From assembly GCF_027744825.2 (NCBI RefSeq), contig NC_071342.1, forward strand, positions 17,572,501 to 17,636,500: a DNA stretch of 64,000 nt. Reading direction: 5' to 3'. Numbering within the stretch: position 1 is the first letter of the stretch; each line of letters begins with the position of its first letter. The position numbers and the translations under genes are program-made. The notes under the pieces were generated by a model. The model did no database searches. It saw only the letters and a program-made list of their open reading frames with translations, and had not been told where the DNA came from. The stretch is from Synchiropus splendidus (Eukaryota; Chordata; Actinopteri; Syngnathiformes; Callionymidae). Shown in pieces: positions 1-13,000 of this stretch.

Positions 1-1090
1 CAAAGGTTCCAGGTACGACCGCACTCTGACCGGCAGTGGAAGAAGGAGGATTGACGCCTGTTTTTAAGACTTTACAAATCCATTCTGTCATCTGTGACTC
101 TGCCTTTTGGTCCCAGCACCATCACAAGTTCCCACTTCATCACATTGAACCTGTGTGTGGCGGCACCAGCAGACGCCACACCGTCCTCTTGGGAGGTTCA
201 GCATTCCTCTGTTAACAGGGAGACCTCAGTCATCCCCGCCTCTGTACGCAAGGAGGTCAGACCCACTGCCTTGACACATAGGCCAGCTCCCTCAGTGTGT
301 TTGAGAGTGGAAGGCAGTGGTGACAAGGGAAACGTGCTGTGATTCCCCCTCTGGCATGGCTATCACCACTGTTATCAATCTTTCAAACTGACCGGCGTCG
401 AAGCCTGCGTGACCCACTTTTGTTCTTGTTTACACTGGCGATGGCTTTGCTTTAAACACAGGTATTACTTGAAAAATCAGAATGAGAGGCAGACAAAGAC
501 ATCTACTGTAAACGGTCTTGACTTTAAACCAGGGTCTGGTTTCATGTGGTCTTTGGCGTGGAACAAAGTAACCATCTGATTAACCACAGCTGCATGGAGC
601 GCCCAAGCGAAATTATGCTTGGGTCAGCTTTCTAATCGAATCCGACGCCATTGATATTATCTCACAGACTGTTTCACACTGAGACCAGATGTTCAACATT
701 GTTCTTCCCAACAAACTGGAAGAATCAACAAAGCGCCACAGACGCCACAACGTGTGTTATGATAAATGTTTCCAGTGTGTTTGCATAAATGGTCCCATTT
801 GTTACACAGCTGCCGTGTGAGTCATCCTGCCTTTTGTGCAGTTACAGTTCTAAAAGCCTGCCTTGTATTTATCCCCAAGCCTCTGGAGAGTGTAGCTCAG
901 TGGCACAAGTTTACTCTGCTTTGTTTCCAGCTGACAACCAGCACTTACAGTCATTGGCTAAAAGTTTTCAAATATGACGGAAGACTGTGAGCAGGAAGCA
1001 GGAGACTTCTTGATAACATTGACCCAGGCTCCTCTCTTCAGGTTGAACAAGGACGTCTGGCTGACCCAGTGAACCTGCTCTCCACTCATC
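1..1090. other. Region upstream of vit coding sequence
   Basis: No gene is recognisable here. The stretch ends at the vit start codon and probably holds the vit promoter and 5' untranslated sequence, but I see no convincing TATA box or other diagnostic site. Open frames here are short, have no family features, and lie in unremarkable composition. Confidence 0.5.
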
Positions 1091-4000
1091 ATGATCAGAT
1101 CTTCCATCTCCTTCACCTGTCTCGGTGAGCTTCCTGTCTGCGGCTCTGCAGAGACATGTTGCCTCCAAATGCACTATTTCTGACAGTTTTCCAGGTCAGA
1201 AGTTCATGACTGCCTATTTTTCTTACCCTATTTCAAACTACGGTGTGACGGGTCAGACTTCTCATATGAAAAACAGATATTAGATAAGAAAAACAGATAT
1301 TAGATAAGAAAAAAAAATTCCTGTCACACTGAAAAGATACCAACAGCCACTCCAAGATTCAACCATCTGGTAGATCATACTTCAGGACCTCATCGAATTT
1401 TAATGAAGATGAACATGAAGTGTGGACCAATTGTGTTTCCAAAGTGAAATGCAAAACAGCGAGGTGATCCACCACCAAGTCAACTTTTAGAAGCTGTTGA
1501 TGAGTCTCTCGGACACCAGAGACCACGTTCCTCAAAGGTCGGTCAAAGCCCCACAACTCTGGTTTGATGTTTGCAAACCCCACAATGATCTATTCTTCCC
1601 AGCATCTCCAGGGGTTGGACAAAAATAATGGAAACACCTCAAAGCTTTTTTAGCTCTAAGGTGTTTCCATTATTTTGTCCAACCCCTGTACGACCATTGA
1701 GACTCCCACAGACCCATGCCATGATTCTGGTTATCTGGGCAGCACTAGAGGTTATGGTTGTTGGAGACATAAGTAATAGTCCCACTCACACAGCTCTTTT
1801 GAAGGCAAGAGTCCTGCAGGTCTGGACATTAAGGCTGAGTTCAACTAGCTGATGGTGTCAAAATCCTGAACTGTCCTCCCTCCAACCATTGGCTTCTGAC
1901 ATTAAAGTCAAGGTGGTCTGTATTTCTCTGTGAAGACGACAGTACATTCCACTTATACCACACCACTTATACCAAAGAGCATGTTCCAGGTGGCCACAGT
2001 AGCTTGACATCTTATGATATTCATGTACCCTTATGAAGGTATTGATGAAACAAATGTATCATGTAAATGAAACCTCCCAAGGTCTGGCAAGTACTTGTAA
2101 AAGATTGCCTTAAATATTTGCATATGTGGCTCCATCGTCCCTGACATTAACCGGGCAAACTCAAAATATGGCAGGCACACAAGATGTCAACAACAAAGAA
2201 CACATTTTGTGAGCAAACAAAATCATTTCGTTGTGTAGTGGCACAGTTTGGGGAGGTGTCCCAAACCTCTGGCTATGGTACCAGCAGGAATGCGGAATGC
2301 CTTCAATTCCCTGCGTCCCCTATCATCAAAGTCTTCCGTTTGCAGGCAGGCAAACAGATTTTTATCTTATTGTGTCTGTTATTATTCATCCGCAGCTCTT
2401 CTACTGCTCTGCACCTGCTGGGCCAAACCTAATGGCTCCAAGAATAAGAAACCTAAGCAAGGTAAGCTCTTTCACCTCTTCCTGCCTTGGTACAAAATAA
2501 CAGGGAAACAATGCCACACAAAAATACAACTATCTCAAATGTCTTTAGAACTCTGCTGCAGTCACAGTGTATACCACTTATGATGTACCAAGCACAAGTT
2601 GCCAACATTTAAAGATGAGTGTGATCATCTTTAAATGTATTTTTTTATGCCTAACTAAGAATGGAACTATTTTGTTGAAAAGTATAGTAGATTGAAAATG
2701 CATTTTATCACTAGTAATTCCTGCCATCGAGTGCGATGTACGAGCCGGAAAGATCAACCTCCCAGAGTTCATTGTCAAATGTCCCGCCCATTGTAAGGAG
2801 ACCAAGCAGCAGGTGTATGGGACGGGCGTGTTCGCCTCCATCTCCAGCATCTGCAACGCCGCCATTCACAGGTACAGCGGCAAGTCAAATGTCAAGTGAT
2901 CTGGTGTTTCAATGTGTGTATTGCGCACAGCGGGATCATCACCAACTCGGGAGGGAAGGTGATAGTGAGGAAAATGGCGGGGCAGAACGTCTACAAGGGC
3001 AGCAACTCCAATGGCGTGCGCTCGCTGTCCCTCCCCAAGTGGAGGGAGTCGTTCGTGGTCACAGGTAACGCGTAGAGAGTCAGAAACCTTTTTGTTCTCC
3101 ACATTTGTTGACGTTAAAACGGTGCCTTCCAGAGGGGAAGCCCAAGAAAGGAGTGATCTACCCCGCTACCCTCGACTACGTGCCTTCCAGACCCACCTAC
3201 GTGAAGACAAGTGAGAGCTGTCAACTTTGAGGAGAAGATGAAAGTTTCCCTTCAACCATTTGTGGTTTGCAGTCACGAAAGAATCTGTTAATGACTTCAT
3301 TAGCCCTGCAATGTGATGCATCAAAGCATTTTGAGGCAAGTCAGAGCGCGAGGTGGTGGAGGATACTCGCAGTCACGGGCTCTTTGATCGATCGCTGCTT
3401 TAACAGCAAGTCCTCCCACATGGTAGCTACAGCAGACTCAAATCTAAATTCAACATCAACACCAGGTTTGCCAGCTCACCAACTGTTTAGAAGCACTTCA
3501 TAAACACAGAGAGTCATGTATTGAGAACTACATTTGTCAATATGAAGATCGACTCGATGAAGGTCAGCAAATGACTCACCTGCGGTACATATTAGTCTGG
3601 TCTTACTCACCACGACGTCTTTCCCGTTGTAACTGCTACCAGTGTTGACCTATAAAATCACAAAAAAAAACCTTTAAATAGCTTGACTCAAATGTTTGGA
3701 CTCTATGGATGGTCCATATGATTGGAAGAGGCCAGCAAACACGCTGAACAGTTCCTGTTGAGTTCATAAACAGCAGTGGACACGTGGTCTTGTGCTTCCT
3801 TCCTTGTGTGTGTAGCTAGCTTAGTTTGAAGTAACACTCGTGAGATACCTAAAAAAGTCCTGGCAATTGCCTCTGTAGAAACCTCCAACTCACTGACTCC
3901 CAGTATTTACAGTTAAATCTGTGCCACAACCAAGTTATGGATGGCAAATCCCAGGACTCATACCAAAACCCGATGCAGCATACAGGGATTTGATACGATA

Positions 4001-7000
4001 CACAGACACACAGACACAGATCTGTTTGAATACTTCTTTCAGCTGTACTTTGTACTGCGTGATCCACCACCCCAAAGCGTCCAGACCACCCCGTTCCTGC
4101 ATCATAGACCAACGTTCGCCTCTAGTCCAGAGCATTGTACTGTAGCATGACCTGACTGCTATCGCCATCCCCTAAGAATGTTGTCTTTCATTAAAGACCC
4201 AAAATGAATCATTGAGAATTCCATTCAAGAGAGGTGGTTTTGTTTGATTTATTAATAGAATTGGCTCAGGCATGTTGAGCTTTGTAGCTGTGCAATAAGG
4301 AGTCACACCAGTGCGGTTGGGGGCAGAATGTCAAGAATGCATTGCAACATAGAAGTTACTGTGGACTTTTCCTTCCACTAATTCACGCTGCGTGGGACTC
4401 CCAACACCCCCCCCCGACCCACCCACCCCCCGTCTGTCATCTCCTCTCAGGTCAAAAGGACAGATTACCTGCAGTTACCACAGTTGCACCCACCACAGCC
4501 GCACCTGAGCCAACCACAACCCCTGAGCCTGCGCCTACAACCACCACACCGGCTCCCACCACCACGACACCGCCACCACCCCCCACCACCACCAAAGCTC
4601 GAGCTGCTGTTCATAAAGTCCGGGACGCAGGTAAAGCGTGTCCGCAACGTCTCCCCATCACCCATATTTCGACGCCCCACGTACGCTGTGTGGTGGATTG
4701 TAGATTTACTTGGATTTAGTTTGTAATCCAATAAATCCAATGCACACACAAGATCCACTGTGCTGCTGATGTGAAGTGGAACTAACAGCTATAGCAGCTT
4801 GTCACTAGAATCGCACCGGACAAGCGTTCATTTGTATGAGACTGTGTGATACACTGTACATACTGTACATACATACTGTACATTTGATTGCCCAACCTTT
4901 CATTGCCCTCTATGCACATAAACACGGTCAAACTGGTGTTTCTGAGTCACCTGGACCTTTCAGGTAAAGTGCAGACTCATGGACTGCTGCAGTATCTAGA
5001 GGTATGTGTGCGTCAGAGATGGGCATCGTATCAGGGAAACTTCAGTCACATTGTCTGTCTGATTTTATATCGGCACCACATTTCTTTTGTTCCATCCAGG
5101 CAGCAGTCACCCGTATCTTTCTGCCGTAGCAGCCGCAAGTAAGTGGAATTCTGGTGGAATGAGGGCGTGCATGGGGGGTTCATATCAAGTATGAGGTATT
5201 GCAGCAAGGGAAGGATTCTTCCTCTTAGAATTCATCTGCATCAGGATCCTGAAGGGGCTTAGACACTTCTGAGATTCAGTCACATTTTGAGTTGTGTCTC
5301 TGTGAAGGTCATCTCTGCCCAAATGACCCTAACCTTGGCTGGATGAGCTTGAAGTACAGTGCGATGCAAATATTGTCAGCAATTGTTCATGGTTTTGTCG
5401 GTCAAACAAACAGACATTTTCCCCAGCCTCCCACTCTAACATCCGAAACAAATAGCTCACCTGAAGCAGGACTCTCAACCAAAGTTTACCCAGTTATTTA
5501 TAAGTTTTAACATCCAAATTTTGGCTTAACCTTGTTGTCCTCACAAGGAGGTGTCCTAACAAGAATAGATCACTCTGACCCCCTCTGTTCCAAACCCTAC
5601 ATCACAGAGTGTATGTGTCTATATTGCCCCTTCAGAGGAAGCCCGTTTCTGTTTGCAGATGAATTTCAGTTAGGGATGCTCCGATCAGGACTTTTGCTGC
5701 CGATCGCCGATACCGATCACATGGATTGACAATGAATTCGTAAACAAAATGATGAGACCTTCTGTGTACAAGATGTGAACCTTTTAATTCAGACACATTT
5801 TTATAAACCTCTTCAAGGTTTCAAGGTGTGAGAAGTTGCAGGAGAATCTCTACAGACTGTGCTATGTCCGAGAAATATTTACATACTGTAGTGGGACTTC
5901 TCCCACAACAATTCTCTCAAGTCTCCACTCCGGATGTTTTCAAAAGTTTCAGATTCAGGCGGCTAATGAACATTGCACCTGACTCCAAAAAGGCGACCAA
6001 TCCGGTCGTTTCCGTCTGAGCGTAAATGACACCTGAGAACGGCTGCTCATCTAGCTCAGTGAAATTATTTCTTATCATTCCGAATGTCACCGGCGGCTAG
6101 CTGTGCTAACAGCTGCTGAGGAACCAGCAGTCTTACTTTCATGAGCCCAGAAAACTCTTCCGTGCTCAAGTGCAGCTTAAAAGGCGCTTCCCTGCACAAT
6201 ATTGTCGTGTGCATGTGCTGCGCGATGCAAACTTTACATGACAGATTTAAAGAAGCTCCACAGCAGACGGTCATGACGCAGCTTAGTGAGCAACAAGTAA
6301 GGAGGAGCGGACGCATCACAACCAGGGCAGCTTCATCAGAACGTGATCGGTTGTTGTGATCGGCAGTGACAGGTAGTGATCGGCATTCACCGATCACGCT
6401 GAAATCGGCCGGTCGTGATCGGCGACCGATCGATCAGAGTGTCCCTAATTTGAATTTTACAAATTTAATAAGTGACTGGGTGCTACACTCACTCACATCT
6501 ACGATGTTCCTGACTGTTATTTTCAACAACGGTGTAGGACAAACACAGAGTGGTCAAGCGAAGAGTCCCAGCCAAGGTACAGTATGCCCATACCCAAAAC
6601 ACCACATGCAACACGGGAAGTCTCATGAAACATGTCTTCAAAGTGTTCAGAGGAAGTGCCTATCCAAATAGATTTCCACTTCGCACAAGTGCAGGTAAAC
6701 TCAAGTTTTATCCCATTACTTCTATCACATGGCTTTATATTTACACAGCCTTCACTCACCCATCGTGCGGTAGTACTAACAAAACCCTGCATGGCATCTG
6801 TATTCCTTGCTTTTCTTGAAAATAATCTGCAATCCGTTACGTTTTACTGTATCATTTGCTTTAACAGCAGTCCACGCTGCAAGTATGTCAATAAATCCAA
6901 AGAATGTTCCAGCAATCAAAATACCTTGCATCCATTTTAACACTGCACTGGGTATTTTTATGTGAATTCTGTCTGCCCGGTTATGTAACAACTGAACATT

Positions 7001-10000
7001 TGTTGTGTTTGGGCCTTGTTCCAGGTCTACGAAGACCCGAGACAGGATCCTCTGTCAGGAGGCAGCCGTCCTCTCCAGTTGGTCCAGGTCAGGCACACAA
7101 ACAAAGTCTGACAGTTAATGTGGGTCAAGGGCGGCTGAGGGGAATTTTGTTGGAACAAGAAGTCCTACGGTGGGGAGGTTGTTAAGAAGGACCCTCCTGT
7201 CCACAACTCATAACTCTTTCAGATCTTCACCCCAAGGTCAACACTAATGCACCCCATCAAACATCTTACTTCACATTCCTTTCTCCTATTTTACTTTTCC
7301 AGATGAATAGAATGTTGAAATACCATGTATTGTTTGGTGATTGACACCAGAATGCTTAGACTCGCGTCTCTGAGGAGATGTGCTGCAGACTTTTTCACTC
7401 CATGCCCCTTTTTGCTCTCAGCAGTTTATAACAGGGTCCAGCCAGCCCCACAGGATCGGACCCCGACCATCAGCCAGCCTAACCCTCGTAAGTACCCAAG
7501 CTGTTCAGGTGCCTGGTCGACGAGAAATATCATCAGTACGTATATTGTCTGTCAACTAGGGCCGGTCAGTTAATCGATTTGTTTTTTATCGGGATTACGA
7601 TGGCAGTGGTGCCTCGGTTCTCGACCACAATCCGTTCCAGACGGCCGTTCGAGAAGCAATTTGTTTGAAATCAGAATCGATTTTTCCCATTATAATGAAT
7701 GGAAAAAGAAACAATGCATTCCAAGCCTTAAAATAGTCTTTTGTAGGAGTGAATGTAGAGTGTCTGCTGCAGGTGCGCTGTTCCTCTATGTGTGTGGCCG
7801 CTGCATGTGGGAGGGGTTGCCGAGTGAGTGACGTCTCTCCAGAAGTGAAGAGGTGCCCGGTGCGTGTCCAGCTCTGAATGTGCGCTTCTGTGCAGTTTGG
7901 CTGTGACAAAGTCATAAACCAAGTCACGCTCTGTCCCAGACTCGCCTCATCCCTGTCCCAGCTCCAGCCCACAACAGGACATCAAACCCTGGAGTGTGCG
8001 CTCCAGCCTCGGAGGTGTGGAGAGCTAGCGCCTCCCCTGTGACACTCTACCACGGTCCAGTGCGGAAACAAGGTTTTACACCTCAATATGAAGAAAAAAC
8101 ACTCAGTAAATGTAGCTAACGGGACACGTCTGCATACAGAGGCTGCATTATATACAATAACAAAGCGCGTCGTGGGTCAGCTGATCAGTTCGCGCACGTC
8201 ATGTTTTTTCCGGCTTTTTTTGGGGGCGTTGCACCCAAACGCTGCACCACCCCTCGTCCAGAAGGCACAGTGAGCCCGCTACACAGAGTAGCGCGAGGCT
8301 CCACCTGTTAGCGAGAGCGCTTGAGTCTATGTTTACACGGTGTGTTGGACGCTAATACTAGCCACTTTTATCTCCCGACTTGGTACAACGGCGGCTTGGT
8401 ATTCACCTCTGAGGAGCACTTGCTCAGCCAGCGTTCTGAGCCACAACTGCAGCGATAGCTGCTTGTTGGAGATGTTTGGAAAACCAATGATTATTTGGAA
8501 GTGGATAAATGCATAAGAACAGTCGCTCGCGCTCAACCTGAGACAGGGGTGATGAAAACAAGCACTCCTTGTCATACAACACACTGCAGAGACGCAGGAA
8601 GAGCGCTCTGATGTGGAAGTGTTATCATTTAGCAAGTGACTTCTCTCATGATCTCATGACGAAAAAAATCAACAATTCTCTCAAAAATATTCTCTAAACC
8701 CAGACATTACAGAGAGGAGTTTCTAGAGAGAAACATTTAACCTACATGATGAAGGTTAAATATATTTTCGACCAGCCCAACTCTCAACTGAGCCACAGCC
8801 CAGATGGAAAACACACCAAACTTGAGTAAGTGCCAGATGGTATATGGTCACAAGACACGACATATTCGATCTGATGCAACAACAGCTCCATGCCAGTCCG
8901 GCCTGCGCCGGTGAGGAGGCTCTCCCTCGGTAATGGCATCTTCTGACAGGTCCCATCTGGTCGGTCGTCTTCCCTCCTCTTGTAAAAGTCACTCAGAGAA
9001 AGAGGTGGGGGAGGAAAACGCTGCTCCCAGAGGACGAATGATGACCACTTCTGCAGTCTGGGTCCAATAGTCAGGAATAGACAGCTCTTGCCATTTTGAC
9101 CAGCTGAGGTTTGGCTTCCTTGGGAATGTGCTTTTGCGGAATGTGAAACCAGGAACCCCTTCATTTAGGAGGCCTCTTCTAATGATAGTTGATAGGAACT
9201 AGCATCAATTGTTGACTGCAGCGGGAAGAATAGCTGTGAGAAGCAAACCCAAACGCTGAGTAAATAAAAGTGATATCACTGATCGCCTGAGGGAAATTCT
9301 TCATGGCCGAGGTGAGAGGGTCAGAGGTCAGTTTGCACCTTAAAGCCGAGGAGACCTGCAGGTTTATCTCCTGTCTCTCAGCATCAGTCCACCACCAGAG
9401 CTACCTCAGATACCTCTGCAGTTTGACTAGTGATTTATGAGAAGACAGCTCTTTCTCACAAGTCAATTTGCCACTCGGCTGCCGAAAACAGATGTTTGAA
9501 TTTACTGCAGACAGCTTTGAAATGGTTCCCGCTCTGGTTGACTTTGGCACTGAGCAGAAGGTACACCCATTGGAGTAGTGAATAAAGCCTGTGCAGAAGT
9601 CAGGAAGTCGACACAAACTTCACGTACACTTCCATTCTTTTATAAATAGATGAATGGCTGCAGTCTTGAGCGTTATTTTTCTGCCCCGCTCACTTTGGCC
9701 AGAACTCTCCTCCAAAACACATTTCTCTAGATGTCTAAACAAGCAGTACACTGTAACAACACTGTAACAAGGTCAAAAGATAAATACTTCTAACACATTT
9801 AAAGCACCTTTTTAAACGTTGAGACGCTGAGGTCATGTTGGCAAAAACACATCTCTGAAAGCTCCTTTTACGCTGGATAACACAGCAGCGTCTACTTTCG
9901 AGCGCCAGCTCTTCCACCAGCAGTGGATTAGATTAATCTCTGCGTCCTTCTATCTACACTGTCCCTGCTTTGACACCAACTTTAGAATAATACTCCCACG

Positions 10001-13000
10001 CTTCACTAGGCGAGTGGCTGGGCTCACCGTCACAAACAAAGACCCTCAGTCGCTGCGAGGGGGTGGGAACCCAGAGCTTAGTTTGTGTAAGCGCCTCATG
10101 CACACATCACACTACAATCAGTATGTTGCCTCGGTTCCGTTTGTTTAAACAAGTCACGTATTATGTTACTGTTTTGAGTCTGTCAGATTGCATTTCACAG
10201 TTTCGGCTGCGTTGTAAGATGGAGAGTGTTGGCGCGTTTGGATGTCAGCAGGTAGAGGGCCGAGGAATGAGAAACACATGTTCTCCTCTGGGCTTTCTGT
10301 CTCTCGCTTGTGGCTGCCTGACTCCCTGCCTACTGTATGCTTAGTGTGTGGACTCAAGGCTGCGGCGCAGACCCTCCATCATGACGTGGCAGGTTTTAAG
10401 GGAAGGTCACGACAGCTCATGATGTCTGCGCTGAACACCGCTTTCTAATCTTCCCCGCGCAGCTTTTCCAAGAAGGGATTGGGCGCCCCCGTCCTATCCC
10501 CGTCCTGAGTGGTACCCTGGAGCGAGGAGACCAGCAGGTACCCCATATTTACAGTCTCTTTAACTGTCTTGTAGTATATCCTCTGTCAGTTTAGCGACTC
10601 TTCATTCCCCCGGTAAACCTATCTTCTGTCCTGTCACACGCTCAGTCGAAACATGAGGCAAGAAGAAAGTGAAGGCTATAAAACCCAGAAAATACATCGG
10701 ATTTCTTAGCTTGTCTTAGCTAGTTCACAATACTTACACGGCAACTCAGACGTTTGGACAGACCCTCTCATTGAACTGTTCTTCTTCATTCATGACTAGA
10801 TTCTCACTGAAGGCATCAAGCTGTAAATGGAAATAAAAAACCATCACCATCCTTCGCTTTTATTACTGCCATTCTCTCGATGAGCTTCATGAGGTTGCCA
10901 CCTGAAATGCTTTTCCACCGCTGACTACATCATGGTGCTCATGAAGAAGGGTTTCCACTAAAAAATGTAAAGTTATTTAACATGTTTTTTTCCTTTGCTA
11001 CATAATTCCATATATCATACTTCATATATTTGATGTTTCCAGTATGTATTTACTCACACACACACACACACACAAAAAACCTAAACAGGAAGGTGTGTCC
11101 AAACTTTTGACAGGTACTGTAGTAAATAAGTACAACACACACCCATATGCACTTGCAACTTCAGTCTGAGCAACATATATTTTAGATCCTTCAAAATCAT
11201 CACCATCCTCCGCTTTTATTACTGCCATTCTCTCGATGAGCTTCATGAGGTTGCCACCTGAAATGCTTTTCCACCTCTGACTACATCATGGTGCTCATGA
11301 AGAAGGGTTTGCACTAAAAAATGTAAAATATTTAGAGTTATTTAACATGTTTTTTTCCTTTGCTACGTAATTCCATATATCATACTTCATATATTTGATG
11401 TTTCCAGCATGTATTTACTCACACACACACACAAAAAAAATACTTAAACAGGAAGGTGTGTCCAAACTTTCGACAGGTACTGTAGTAAAAAGTACAACAC
11501 ACACCCATATGCACTTGCAACTTCAGTCTGAGCAGCATCTTTCAGTCAAAAGTTATTTTTCCATCCACAGTATGTCTTTATCTCCACCCATTTTCAAGCC
11601 ACAACCTTTTACAGTGACATCAATATTGAGTATTTCATTGGTTCACTCAAGTTCCTATATCAATCTACTGGAGGTTATCAGTCAGAACTTCATAGCAGGC
11701 GTCTTCATTGTGACTCTCTGCTGTACATTCAGATGTTAGCTATGGCACTCCAGACTCTGGCTACTCGTGGACGGATACAGACACACCTGACAGCGCAGGT
11801 AAGTCCCTCCGGCAGGTTGCACTGCCTCGCTTGAATGTTCTGCACTGCATGTCCAAACAGCATGATCACGTGACAGATACCGTTTGGTATCTGCAGAACA
11901 TAGAGCTAAAAAGGCACACTGTTAACACGCAGTAAACTGGCATGTGATTGGTCCAGGCGCCAATCAGCGCCATGAAAAAAGGTGTTGTAAGCAGTTTGTT
12001 GTGGGAATACTAACAGGTTTCAAAACATCCTCCTCTAGCTCAGGATCACAGGCCTGATATCTCTGAGTATGAACGCTGGTTTTATAACTTTGGACCGTAC
12101 CGTAAGTGCTTTTCCTGTTCTACTTTCTGATATGTCGGGAACTAACTGGCTCATGTTTTACATGTAGAAAAACACACTCAGTGTCAATGATGTGTTTTTT
12201 TCGGGAGGAGCGTTTCTACTGGAGGTTTTTATGTCTCAATGTGTGCTTGGTTCAGGGGTTGAGGAAAGGGTCTTCTGCCATCTATTGATGTTTTCTACAC
12301 ACAATGACATCCAGTGTCAGATGGCACACATCATTGTCATCATCATCACCATAAGTTATAAAACTCATGACGCGTACGAATAAATAGTTTTGAATAGAAA
12401 AGAAACACGCAGACCAACCATGCCGCAAACTGGCACAATAAGAGACAATGTGTTTTGCCAAAAAGCCACATTGCGAGATTACAGGTCTCGCTTCCATCTC
12501 TGTGATCGAACCCTCCATCTAATTCTAGAGCGGAATTCAGAAAGCTCAACGGCAAGTGCCACAAACATCTCACCAGAAGCGGGAAAAAAAATAGAGACCA
12601 CAGTATCGGCTGTTTCAAGTGTGTGTCTTGGCCAGTCACGAATGGTAGCATCTGTTTTTCAGTGCCTCGTTCGTCTGAATCGGACGGGAATAGAAAAGTC
12701 TCGGTGGATACAACACACACGAGAGGTGAGCCGTAGCGGAGGTGCGGCAAAGTTCTTGCTGAAATGGAACCTCAAATGAACGTGTGGTTGTCTCTGATGC
12801 TGCTTCTTCACAGTGGAGCCAGTCGATTCTTGGAAACCTGACACGAACCCTTACGAATCAGGTGAGAGTTGCACAGTGGTTTTGACCCCTCAAACAAACG
12901 GAAACTCGATATTTGGGCATTTGTGCAAAATCCAGCCAACAATTTTATTATAGAAGGCCAATAATAATGGTTTTATCGGTAAAAAAAAGTGCTGTGAAGC

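Larger units (their letters stand above)
1091..2461 (+). other. vit: vit signal-peptide exons 1 and 2
   Basis: Exon 1 (1091-1124) begins MIRSSISF and ends one base into a codon at a GTGAGC donor. Exon 2 (2396-2461) completes that codon as Ala and continues LLLLCTCWA before a Lys-rich run. Together they give a short basic N-region, a hydrophobic core and a small-residue cleavage site. The intron is 1271 bases and contains a foldback mobile element at 1609-1688. The join is inferred from frame and signal-peptide logic; no transcript evidence is available. Confidence 0.8.

Noticed and set aside
6141..6359. Open frame of 72 codons inside the hAT-like element
   Set aside because: It shows no transposase motifs and the element is too short to be autonomous.
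11055..11075. CA dinucleotide run as a separate regulatory feature
   Set aside because: It is part of the Tc1-like fragment and occurs again in its duplicate. There is no independent signal.
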